Shown one piece after another: positions 1 through 11,100 of a stretch of 64,000 nucleotides of DNA. The stretch's first letter is position 1, and each line of letters opens with the position of its first letter. A program made the translations under genes and the position numbers. Source of the stretch: Chrysemys picta bellii (taxonomy: Eukaryota > Chordata > Testudines > Emydidae). The stretch is from the NCBI RefSeq assembly GCF_011386835.1, contig NC_088791.1, positions 128,254,943-128,318,942 of the forward strand, read 5' to 3'. The notes under the pieces were generated by a model that was given only the letters and a program-made list of their open reading frames with translations, was not told the origin of the DNA and ran no database searches.

Positions 1-1462
1 TAAGCGGCTGATCTCATCCAAGTTTTTAAGTTTCAAATTATTTTTGACTAATATTTAAAATAAAAACTATTCAGTAAGACCCTCAGATTAGTGCTATATT
101 AGGAATTATGCTCAGGAGCTAAAATATTTAACTTGTTAAAACGTTTTATACTGGACTGCGAAGTATTGAGCTGCAGCTTGTGGTATATAGATGTAAAATG
201 CAAGGACAATACCCTCTACATAATTAAAAATATATCTTTCTTTATATCAATCAAGTTGTGCGTTTTTATGTAATAGTTTCAGTTCAATATTTTTTAAAAA
301 TAATTTAGGGTATGCTGTTGTCTATAACAGGTTACTAATTTTTTTTTTTAAATCCTCCTAAAAGTGGTTTGGTTCTTGTTGATAGTGTTGCATGTAAATA
401 AGATACATACAAAAATCCCAATATTCCCTTTTCAAATTCCACATATCCCATTACAAAATATTTGTTCTACCAAATACTATTGATATATGGGGAGAAGGAG
501 ATGCAACAGCAAAAGGTAAATATGTCGTAGGATTGTAAGTAATGTGAAGTGCTGAACAGAGAGCAGATACTATGTAAAAGATTACGAGTAGATTGCAATA
601 CAACAAAATGAACAAAGTACACAATACTTTACACAAATGGATGGATTATGATAGGGTAATTACTTTCAAAGGTCATAAATTGTACTTAAATCACTGAGAG
701 CCAAACCCTGGTGTCCTTACTCAGGCAAATTTGAAATTTTTGGAATTTTGCCTGGGTGAGTCCTGAAGGATTTGGGCCAGTATGAATTAAGGAGGGTGTT
801 TTGATTTTGTTTTGGTTTGAGGCATCTCTCTGAATGATACTTGTAGTTCCTTGTTCTTGCCCATATTACATATATGATACGATATAAACCCTAGGTTATT
901 TCATACGGATATAGACAGAGACAGCGCCCTGGCCTCTTTTGACACATGCCAAATATTATTAAACATTCTTTAGAGATTAAAAATAAAATTAAAAAGAAGT
1001 GAAAGGAATATTTTCTTCCATCTAGATTTCTTTTGAAGAGATTTGCATGTAAAACATAGAATCATTGAATCAGTGGTATGTTTTCAGTGACTTCCTCACA
1101 AATAGAATGACTTCACTGTAATCTGCCTTCATTCCATGTGACACTGGCTCTTGTGACATAATCAAGCTGTGGTGTCTCCAAGGCTGAACCACAAGGTTTA
1201 AAGTCCCTCCTGCATATGGTTGCTTAAGGTGTGGGCAGGTCTATGATTGTGACACCTTCTCTTCAAAAATCTGAAATGTGTTCTAATGAGGCATTTTGCT
1301 TCTTAACTGCATCACTTGCTCTCAGCTCGAAACAGGTGTAGATAATCATCACTCTTTGCTAAACTGGCTGTTCTGGTGGATCTGTAACAATGCAACACCA
1401 TGTCACAATTTTAATTTTGATTTTTATAGTTTATGTCTGGCAAAAACTACATTTTAATTAGA
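1..1462. other. AT-rich unique DNA, nothing recognised
   Basis: No repeat, RNA gene or convincing exon is visible here. The only open frame of note is a 61-codon minus-strand frame near 451-636, which is hydrophobic low-complexity sequence and looks like chance. Homopolymer T and A runs are common. A distal enhancer or lncRNA exon cannot be excluded by eye. Confidence 0.5.
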
Positions 1463-1535
1463 AACACCGATACGTTTCATTCTTCAAACGGTACATGCTG
1501 TACAACTGAAGACGAAGAAACGTGTTCCGTGTGTG
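1463..1535. repeat. Imperfect hairpin of about 73 bp
   Basis: Two arms of about 33 bases (1463-1496 and 1500-1535) are imperfect inverted copies around a very short loop. Shared blocks include ACGTTTC against GAAACGT, TCTTC against GAAGA and GTACA against TGTAC. The sequence also holds three CpG-containing ACG/CGT words, unusual in this AT-rich stretch. It may be a worn foldback MITE or a miRNA-like hairpin; nothing in the sequence decides between them. Confidence 0.4.
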
Positions 1536-1833
1536 TTGATACACTATATATGGTATTTGATTTGTGCAAAGATATTCATTCAGTTATTCTTCATGCATAC
1601 AGCTAGATAAACTATTGATTGCAGGAAGAGCACTTAGACAATGGAGTAGTACTTATACCCAGAACCACTCTGGTAGGCACCGTTGACATGCATAGGTAAG
1701 TAGGTGCTGGCAAATAGGTATATATAAAAGAGCAGGGCTAGATTTTTAAGTGCATGTGCAAACTTTTGCAAGCTTACATTAGCACAAACTCTAATGCATG
1801 TGTAAACCCCTGTTTGCTTATGCCTGTAATTAT

Positions 1834-1891
1834 GGGCCTGATCTAAAATCTACTGACATCCATTGACTTTAATGGGATTTAGATCAAGCCC
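1834..1891. repeat. Short palindromic dispersed repeat (GGGCCTGATC type), copy 1
   Basis: The copy opens with GGGCCTGATC and closes with GATCAAGCCC, and the interior carries CATTGACTTTAATGG, itself close to palindromic. The same design recurs at 2426-2495, 4403-4470 and 32449-32518. I recall this sequence as a common dispersed repeat of turtle, crocodile and bird DNA; the family name is not known to me. Confidence 0.6.
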
Positions 1892-2425
1892 TTGTGCACA
1901 AACATCAAGATTTAGTGTATTGGCATTTTCATGCCTGCAAGTCAGTGGGCACAATAAATCTGTTTATATGCTTGGTGGGGCCCATTTGTAAATCTTACCT
2001 ATATATTAGTGTTTGTGAACAAATCCGTGTATGATTTTCTAAAGAAAGAAACCCTTTATACACCACGGCTACTCCTGCCTCCATGTAAGTTAGTAGCAAA
2101 ATTCCCAGTGACTTCAAGTAGGATCAGGATTGTGGTAAAGTACATCATTTAATTAGTAAGATAGAACAAAACTCTGATTTTGGCTCCCTCTCCTGATGGC
2201 CTTACTCATGAGACTACACATGTGAATGAAAGCTGCAGAATTGGGCCCTTTCATAGTTCAATCTCTTTTAAAGTATGTGGTTAAATCTAAACCCTCATTA
2301 TTTTGTGTAGTCTTTATAAAGAACCATTATTTTCTGAAGCTCAGTGCTACTAAGTATTTAATACTTACACACTCTTGCCTCTTCAATAAATTTGAAACTT
2401 GTTATGTCAGACCTCTGGAAACAAA

Positions 2426-2495
2426 GGGTCTGATCCAAAGCTCATTGGAATCACTGGAAGTTTTTCCATTAACTTCAGTGGGTTTTGGATCTAGC
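2426..2495. repeat. Short palindromic dispersed repeat, copy 2
   Basis: The copy opens with GGGTCTGATCCAAAG and closes with TTTGGATCTAGCC around a centre with TCCATTAACTTCAGTGG. The arms are inverted copies of each other and the layout matches the copy at 4403-4470. A chance open frame at 2226-2507 overlaps it and should be ignored. Confidence 0.6.
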
Positions 2496-3173
2496 CTGTG
2501 TACGTAGCAGTTTTAAATTATGGTTCAACCATTAGACTGACTTTCTCTTCCCTCTCACTGTTTTCAGGAGTCTGGTGGAATTTATTCAGGAATGTCATTC
2601 CCAAATATTTCTTAAAAGACACTGTGTGAGTAAATTATAGTTCCAGAAATGATAAAGGGGGATTCAGGGAGTTTCATGACCTTGGTGCACTAAATGCGAG
2701 TTTTAGGAAGAAGCGGGAGAGGCATTGGGTTCTCATTAGGAACATAATTAAAGCTGTGGCTTCCTACAAAGGAATTCTTTATTTAAATTAGAGTAATTTT
2801 TTTGGAAGGATTCTAAATATTAATGACACCTTTGAATTTTGGCTGTCTATAAGACTACCATTACCTTAGCCTTCATGTCCAGTTATTTGCCGGAGAAACA
2901 TCCAGTTCCTTCCTGATCTTGGAGAAGTATTCAAATGACATGCTTTTTTTAGACTTGTTTAAAAAATAGAAAAATAAATCGCCTCAAACACTGATCATAG
3001 TTTTTGGTAAGAGAAAAAAATATTATTTTTATTACAAGTAATAGGACTTATTTAAATATTAATTTAGAAAGTGTTCATTTTCTATAGCTCTTGGTTGATT
3101 ATATATACACTGCTGACTGATAATTCTGCACATTGTTCTAGCTCACTAAAGTCTTGTGTGTATTTAGCATGAT

Positions 3174-3297
3174 TAGGGTGACCAGACAGCAAGTGTGAAA
3201 AATCGAGATGGGGGGTGGGGGGTAATAGGAGCCTATATAAGAAAAAGACCCAAAAATCGGGACTATCCCTATAAAATCGGGACATCTGGTCACCCTA
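3174..3297. mobile_element. hAT-type MITE with exact 8-bp target duplication
   Basis: A 124-bp element begins TAGGGTGACCAGA and ends TCTGGTCACCCTA, giving long terminal inverted repeats. The flanking octamer AGCATGAT is present exactly on both sides (3166-3173 and 3298-3305). Eight-base duplications are the signature of hAT transposases. There is no coding capacity, so it was moved in trans. A diverged copy in the opposite orientation lies at 49909-50031. Three short overlapping open frames at 3082-3470 are by-products of this insertion. Confidence 0.9.
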
Positions 3298-3899
3298 AGC
3301 ATGATGTACGTGCATATGCTCATGCACACCTGTGTGGTCAAGATGGTATCTTTTCATATAGTGAAAAAAGACAGGAATTTCTCACCGTATTTCATGGAAA
3401 AATCAAGAAGAGGAAATACATCCTCATTTTTAGTGATAAAAAATCTCATACGCTTTGTTTACATTTTTGAGAGAAAATATGAGCTACAGTGTATAACTAC
3501 AACTGCAAATCTGTTTAGATGGTAGGATTAGAAAAATACTTATCATATGTGGTTTGTTTTCTTTTTATTTCCTTATTTTTTTTTCCTTATTTCTGCTAAT
3601 TTAAACAAAAAGGAAAACATACTGGAAAGAACTGGTTGAAAAATTTTAAAAGAAACTGCAAACAGACTGATTTTGTGTCATTTTATTTACTTATTTTGGG
3701 GAGATGGCTGAATAGAAAAATATTTGGTAGTATTTTGGTATTTTGCAGTCATGGTACACCAAGCCACTTTGCATTCATAATTCAAGTCAGTATATGTCCT
3801 GTACCACTATGCGGGGGTTGGAAGGTTGTTGGATTTTGGTTTTGGTTTTTTGTTAAAGACTGTCATTGTTTTTCAACACAAAGTATATTAGGTTTCTGC

Positions 3900-3937
3900 T
3901 TAAAACTTAAGTTTTCACTTAAAACTTAAGTTTTCAC
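3900..3937. repeat. Two tandem 19-bp units, each containing a palindrome
   Basis: The unit TTAAAACTTAAGTTTTCAC occurs twice head to tail (3900-3918 and 3919-3937). Each unit contains the 14-base palindrome AAAACTTAAGTTTT. It is probably a local slippage duplication. Confidence 0.8.
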
Positions 3938-4402
3938 CTACCTGGTATAATCAATATGGAAAATTACAAATATTTGCAGTATTTTGAATTAATAATTAAT
4001 TAATAATTTCAGTCTAGTAGGTGCTTTATTGATACACAAAAGCCTTTTAGACTTCTGAATGCTTTGGCATTTTGGTATTTTGTGTTGTTTTTAATTGTAA
4101 CTCAGTTAATGTGCAAAAGGGTAGGGAACACTATTTGATTGCATTCACACACTCTTGGTCTGTATCTTTGTTTTTACATTCATACACAAAGGAGTCTTAT
4201 TTTAGAATTACTTTATTTTCCTACTGTATACCGCATCTCATTTTAAAAGTATTATTAATAATATAGCTCTTGTTCTCTGTTTGTTGTCATTTACCGTCTT
4301 TTTTTTAATCCTGATCCGATTTTGCATATCGACATTTGTTGCACACAACAGTTTATATTTATTGTCTGGTTCGTTTGTAGAAAAATGATGTCTGGTCCTT
4401 TA

Positions 4403-4470
4403 GGGCCTGATCCAAAGCCCATTGAAGTCAGTGGAAAACCTCCAATGGACGTCAATGAGATTTGGATCAG
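4403..4470. repeat. Short palindromic dispersed repeat, copy 3 (best copy)
   Basis: This copy runs from GGGCCTGATCCAAAGCCC to TTTGGATCAG, with CATTGAAGTCAGTGG and CCAATGGACGTCAATG in the two arms. It is the clearest example of the family in the window and shows an inverted-repeat design spanning the whole unit of about 68 bp. Confidence 0.7.
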
Positions 4471-5909
4471 AGTAACACTTACTTAAATTTAAATGATTGA
4501 TACAGGAAACTTAAACTTGAATGAAAAGAGCATTTAAAGCGCATCTAACTAATATTAAGTGCTGTCTAGACTTACAGAGTACATATTGTGTCTGTCTGGT
4601 TTGACTGATTTAAACAAAGGAGTGCCACAATGCTGCTGTCTTGTTTTAGAGGACATGGCATCCATATTCTCCCTCCTTTAACGTGCATCTCTGTGTTGTA
4701 AGGTTCATGGTGTGGGATGAATATGCACCAAAATGGATGAAAACTATATTAAAAGGCCAAAGGAAGGCCTAAGGCCCCAAAGACCCAAGGGTCATCTATT
4801 CTCCTTATCAACTTTGCTGCAACTTTTTTTAATGCTGTGTGAAAGTTTTAGCTCTTCCATCTCTGTTAAATAAACAGCATGTTTAGATTTTTTTAAATTT
4901 AATTTTTAAATACATAATTTATCAGTGAATATAATCAAATGATGCAAAGTTAATGGCTGTTTTTTTTCCAAATGGATGCAAATTTCTCATTTTAAATTAT
5001 ATAGAAGGCAGAATTATGCTGAAATGGTCACCTATATAGTTGTTTCTTAACTTAAGATTTACAATGATGGATTTAAGGTATGGATTTACATTTTAAATTA
5101 TAAATAAAATGATTATGCTGAAATTTCAGTTCCACTGGAATGTCTTAATATTAATTCAAATAAAATGTAAGTTACCCCACTAGAATGTGTGTATCCTGTA
5201 TCTGTGTGTGTATGTGTGCATCTTTGCCGTCATATATACACGCACATTTATGTACATAGATCCACACATATATGGACACACACACTTTCATTGTGTGTAA
5301 ATTTAATTTAATTTGAATATTATATAATATGTGTGTGAATATACATGTATGTAAAATCATATTGAATATGTAAAATATTTATTTAAAATGGTAAGTCTTT
5401 GACTTACCTCTGGAAAACTGATAAAAGCTCAGTTTTTCTTGTTTAACAAGTTAAAACTATTAATTGTCAGGTATTTGTATTTTGGCCCCAAAAATCATTT
5501 TTATGAGTGATAATTTACAGTGTTGATTAAGCTAAAAAGGCAAGGAACAGTTTGCTGGACCATAGCCTGGTATAGTGACCTCAAACAACATCCCTTTCTT
5601 GAATCTACAAAAAGAGGAATAATTTGGGGTGTGACAGCAGGTGAGCAGGAAGTTGTATCTGGTGTGGGAGAGCAGGCCATGCCGGATGCAGGGTAGCACA
5701 TCCAGTCGAGGTTTTGCTTCACTTTACTGTAAAAAAGGGATTTCTCATCCATGACTTCTGTAACATACGAAGGATGATCTCACACTTTTTGATGATATTG
5801 TACATCCGTATTCCATAATTAGAGAATCAGCAGCATGTCATACCATACTCCATATATCAGTATCTGCAGCTCTGGCTAGTTAAAAAGAACATCAAGAATT
5901 AAACAGAAA
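4471..5909. other. AT-rich unique DNA with a degenerate TG/TA-rich patch
   Basis: Nothing gene-like is visible. Around 5186-5350 there is an impure purine-pyrimidine stretch rich in TGTGTG, CACACA and ATATAT words, a worn microsatellite. The short minus-strand open frames at 5172-5360 and 5501-5752 show no recognisable protein. Confidence 0.5.
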
Positions 5910-6100
5910 TACACCTCTACCCCGATATAACGCGACCTGATATAACACGATTTCAGATATAACGCGGTAAAGCTGTGCTCCGGGGGGGGGGCTGCGCACT
6001 ACGGCGGATCAAAGCAAGTTCGATATAACGTGGTTTCACCTATAATGCAGTAAGATTTTTTTGGCTCTCGAGGACCTCGTTATATTGGGGTAGAGGTGTA
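5910..6100. mobile_element. TA-duplicating MITE (Tc1/mariner or pogo/Tigger type)
   Basis: A 191-bp unit, including the flanking TA on each side, begins TACACCTCTACCCC and ends GGGGTAGAGGTGTA, so the terminal inverted repeats are long and nearly perfect. The words GATATAACGC and GATATAACG recur inside, and a run of G lies near the middle (about 5981-5990). TA at both ends fits the TA target duplication of the Tc1/mariner/pogo superfamily. It encodes nothing. CpG content is still fairly high, which suggests a moderate age. Confidence 0.85.
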
Positions 6101-7144
6101 CATTCTTTTCCCAAAATAGGTCTTCTCTTGTGAGTAAGGTAGGGCCATATTGCATACAGTTAAAACCTATGGCCATTTACAAAATTCCTTGTTAGATACA
6201 TGACCATCAAAATTCCATCCTATCTTATTGGTTTAGGTCTTTGTATTTCTGATATCCGCTGAACAGAATATAGTGAAGAGTACACAAAAAAGAGGATAAG
6301 TGAATAAGTATTAAATTCCAAAAAGGAATCAGAAATTGTAACTTTCTGTGGTCATATGGATGTTCCTCAGCAGAAGTAATCAAATCCAAAATAAAACCTT
6401 CAATAAAAAGCAGCTAATAAGCTTCCCTGGAGAGGAATTCATGAAAAATTCAGCACTTTCTAATTCTGAACACTACTTTAAAATTTCTTATAAAGAACAA
6501 ACAAAAGCTCTTAAAATCATCTTTGCATTTAGAGATGAATTTTGAAGGCTAGTTGGACAGTGAATTGTGCAGTTGGTTACAGTTCCTCACTGGTTCACGT
6601 GACACACTTTCATCAACACAAAAGTCTACAGGTGATTTTGGAAGAGGTTTTTCTTAGATACATTTCACAGTATTCTGTAATGTTACAAATTCTGAGCACT
6701 AGTTTTTTTTTTGAAAAAGAAAAGCCATTGGTTACTACGGTACTAGTTACTCTAATAGAGTGAAATTCACACATTTTGCAGAGGGCCAGTTCCAGGCCTA
6801 TACATCTTTTAAGTCTCACTAAAGTCAACTTATGTATTGCGTAGGCCATATTCTAGCCCTCTGCACAGGGGAGAATTTCTTCTTTAGGACCTAAACATGT
6901 AAACACTTATTACTGGGTAAAGTGCTTACTACTGTGAGCAACCTAACTGTCCCGTTGATTTCAGTGGGGCTGGTTGTATGATTGGGCCAACAAAGAGATT
7001 GTGGTGCTATTTTGAAAAACATGGTGAGATTTATTCTTTGCCATTCCAATTTCCAGAAACAAAGTGGAGCACACTAGTTAGAACCTGGCCATAATTTCAC
7101 ATATATGGGTGTGTTTTGGTGTGGTTTCCAGTGATCTGGAAGCA
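6101..7144. other. Unique DNA, no gene recognised
   Basis: Open frames at 6348-6545, 6542-6763 and 6613-6849 (minus) overlap in different frames and have no recognisable motif, so I treat them as chance. Half-copies of the short palindromic repeat may be present near 6950-6990 (GTTGATTTCAGTGGGGC). Confidence 0.45.
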
Positions 7145-7370
7145 TGAGCAAAGGGTTGGGACTTGAGAGAGCCTAAATTCTAAACCCAGCTCTAGAACTG
7201 ACTTGCTGTAGTCTCAATCAAGTCATTTCACCTCTCTGCCTAAGTTTCCCCACCTGTAAAGTGGGGATAATAATTTTTACTTTTTTGCACAGGGGTGTTA
7301 TGAGAAATAGTTAATGGTTGAACATGCAGAGCATGATATATAAATGCTAAGTTGTATATTGTAGAATGTG
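7145..7370 (+). mobile_element. CORE-SINE (MIR) copy
   Basis: The conserved SINE core is visible: a stretch similar to tgcc-act-ctgtgtgacc, then CAAGTCATTTCACCTCTCTG, then CTAAGTTTCCCCACCTGTAAA, GTGGGGATAATAA and GTTATGAGAAATAGTTAATG. This order is the plus-strand MIR/CORE-SINE order known from amniotes. The copy is clearly old. A TTTA microsatellite (about 7378-7396) follows directly. Confidence 0.85.
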
Positions 7371-7837
7371 TGGTTTCTATTTATTTATTTATTTAGTGGG
7401 AGGAAAGGTGTAAGGTGTTTTGAAATGTGTAAGTGAAATTAATGCTCATGAAATTGAGGGACTAACAACATTAGTTTGCACAGGGCTGCTAAAGTATCTC
7501 AACCTTTACCTCTACTACAGCTGCTATTCTAGTTCTTGGTTTATTTTGGGTAGGCACTTCCAGTCATACAAAAGTATATGATGGTTTTGTGATGGGGTCT
7601 AAAAGAATACTCCTCTTCCTCCTAAAAATCAGTGTTAGTCATGGTCTAAAGTGGACTATGAAACCAAACGTTCATAGGTGGAAGATTAGTTGGTGCCCTT
7701 CCTAAGCTGGCATGTTTCTATTCTCCACCACCATCTTGTAAAATTATTCTGTTTTGTACATACATAAGCAGTAAGTGTGATTACAAGGCATGTGGCATTC
7801 TAGACACAGGTACCTGAAATCAAAAATCTAAATCTAA

Positions 7838-8130
7838 ATCAAAAGAGCTGGAGATAGAAATGATCTATTAAATCACCAAATCCAATCCCATTCCAGTGTA
7901 GAATAGTTCCTTACAACTCATTAAAATACAGTATGCTGTTAACATTCTATTAAAGCATATGGAAATAAATGAGATAATTGATTACAAAAATGTCCTTTGC
8001 AGGATGCATTTCAAATGTTTCCTCTAGTGTAGCCATCTGGGAGGAAACTTGTTAAAAGTAAAGTCCTCTGACATATTTTAGATATTTTGTTTGCTAAATT
8101 TTTTTTCCTGATAACTCCATTCTTTTCTGC
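7838..8130 (-). mobile_element. Degenerate CR1 LINE 3' fragment
   Basis: Read on the plus strand, words such as GAGATAGAAATGATCTATTAAATCACC, AATCCAATCCC and TAGAATAGTTCCTTACA follow the order of the reversed CR1 3' region known from sauropsids, ending with a decayed TTTTTTTCCTGATA motif. Similarity is weak and the edges are approximate. It is a 5'-truncated LINE scrap with no coding capacity. Confidence 0.5.
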
Positions 8131-11100
8131 CTCGTATTGTAACCCATCCTATGTTTCCTGTTAGAAACTGAACTGTTTAGTACTAGTAGAACTAGCGAGA
8201 GTGCTTGGTCGATACAGTATTGGCGTTGTGTAGCAAATTACACTCAGCTCAAATGAACAGGCTTCCTCAATCACCCTATCTCCAGTTTTGTGGTGGTGTT
8301 TTTTTCTCATCGAGGGCACAGCTACACTGAAGAGTGCCCCCAGTCACACATGTGATGTATATAATTAAAAAGCAGACTTACCAGTGCTTAGAATTTTACC
8401 AAGTGAAGGGAGCATCAGTAGTTCCTCAGTATGTTCAGCTTCACGCCAGCAAAACCTATAACGTTTTTAAGTTAGTGTTTAAGATTAAGTGTATTGTTAA
8501 TTACTGTTTTAACAACAAATTCATCTTTCTGTTGAGTACGTTACTTGTATCCAGATCCTGCAGACACTTATGCATGTGATGTGGCTTTACATACATCAGC
8601 AGTCCAGTCAAGTCCAGAAAAATTCCCATGAAGTCTACAGGATTAGCCCTTTGCTTAAATAACGAGGATATTTTCAGTGAATAGATAAAGAGAGCTGTTT
8701 TGAGAATAGTGCTTCTTATATTTATAAACTAAAATATGAAAAGCCTATAGCTGGAATTTTTAAAAGTGTTCACTAATTTTTGGATGCTGCACATGAGATA
8801 TCTAGGGCCTGATTATCAGAGATGTTAAAAATCTTCATCTGGGAGCTTTGGGTTCTTAGCTCCTCTAAGAATCAGCCCCTATATGTCTCAGATTGGACAC
8901 TCAGAATTTTGAAAATTTGACAGAAGATTATAATTATTTATTTGTATTGTTGTACCAGCTACAGTCGCTATTATATTAAGAATTGTATAATACTCAGGTA
9001 GACACAGTCCCTACACCTTAGAGCTCAAAGTCCAATTTGAGACCAGATGGAATAATGGAGTGTGAGGAACCTAAGGAAGGAAAGGAGTGGGAGGATGAAG
9101 GCTATTAGTTTGGACTGTTCATTTGGACAGATTTTATGACTGTGTCAAGGCAGCATGTTTTGCCTTTTTTTTTTTTTTTTGTCCCGTTTCCACACTTGTC
9201 CTAAACTCCTGTATTTTTTTAAAATTGACTTTGCCTCACTTTTTCTTTCTTCACTCCTCATCTCAGAATACCCATGGATATATTTCCAAAATTATTAGTA
9301 GGCAAGACTATGGCTGCAGTGATTTTTCTAGCGCATGCATCTCCTATATAGTCTGCCTGCAGCTCAAATCAGAAAAGAAGACAAAGTTGTATTTTCCCCT
9401 TCCTTCAGTTAGATGGGTGGTACATTCAAAGTGATTGACTTGCTCCACCATGCTTTGAACTGGAGATCTGGAAACTCATTGCAAGATAGTACACTGTCTC
9501 AGAGGCTGACTGGCAGATTTGGAATTTGAACTTTATATTCTAAGAAACAGATACTGGCCACACCAGGAGTTCAGTTCCAGCAGTGATGGGATATTTCAGT
9601 TCAAGTCTGCACTGAATTAGAAATCCAGTAAAAGGATCCAATAGACCAGAAATCTATAAATCTACAGTCATAGTGAATAATATACCTATTTCACTTTATT
9701 CTAATCAGCAAACCAAAACTCTACTGTCATGCTACTACTGACATACATAGTATGGGACTGGTAATTCAATAACTTTCAAGATAAATTATCAGTATGACAT
9801 GGTGAGGTATTTTTTAATCTTTTTATTCTAACAGTGCATATTCTATTTTCTCTAAAGTCTAGTATGGGTTTTTTTGTTAAACAACGAAAGTCAATATTGT
9901 TTTGTGGGATGGGGGAATTTAAATAAATATTTATCCTAAAACCATATATCCAGTGCATTGTCATCACTACTTTTTATTGTTCTTGTTTAAATAATATGTC
10001 TTATTGTGATTTTCTTTAAATAAGAAACCCATTGGACATGAATTTTCATGTTCATATCAAGTGTTATTTTTAAGTTATACTTTAAAAAAAAGCACCCAGA
10101 AACTCAATTCAGATACATTCAGTGACAGGCCTAAGCCTGCATCCATTGCTGTTAAGGGCAAAACTCATTGAATTCAATGGTTGTAGGATCAGGCCTAAAT
10201 AACTGTCCAGTGGTATTGTGTCAGATCAAACATTGTCAGATATGTACTTTTCAACAAGCGACTGTTGAGTTTAGAGGGGAAAATAAGTCCATAAATAACT
10301 CTGGTTACATAGTTAGTCAGAATTTTATTTTTGGAGTCATGTACGGTTTATTGTAATGCAATGCTATTGTATTATACTAAATTGTATGCAATACTATACT
10401 GTTATAGTATAACTTATTTAATTTGCCTCATCTGCGATGCAGTCTGTATTAAAGAGTTGAAGTTGTAGATTAAAATGTAGTTTTCAAGAAGAAAGAAACT
10501 GCAATAAAAGTACTTGAACTACTAGTTCTTCCAATGATTAATAGCAAGACTTGCTTGGAACTTAGTCTTTGATTTCCTCTGTTTAATTGTAGCCCTGAGT
10601 GAAATAGGGTTTTGATTTACAGAAAATGTAGAATTGGGTACAGAAAGTTTTAAATTTCAGTAACAATAAAATTTCCCACAATAATCATGTCATATTGTTT
10701 CAATTCAAAAGAGCTAAGGGTTGATTTATGTGGGAAAAAAACTATAGCAGCCAAGTTTCATATTAAAAACTTGAGAAAAAAAATTAAATAAATTTCCTTC
10801 TTTTGACTAATATAAAAAGTTGATTTTCTTCTTATAATAAATGTAGCAAACACACACACACACATACACAAAGTATACACCATCTACCTGAAATTTTGGA
10901 ATAATGTGCATACTAATTAATTTTAAACCATTTACAAGTTTTGCAAAACTACATTCTTACTCTGACAATCAGTATGTTAAATTAACTAGAAAATTGTAAT
11001 AGCATATATTAGAACAATGGTGGAAAAAATAGTAGGAGCTATAGGAAAAACAGCATCCTGAAAACATGGCTTGAAAATTTATTTCAATTGCTTTTTGTGG

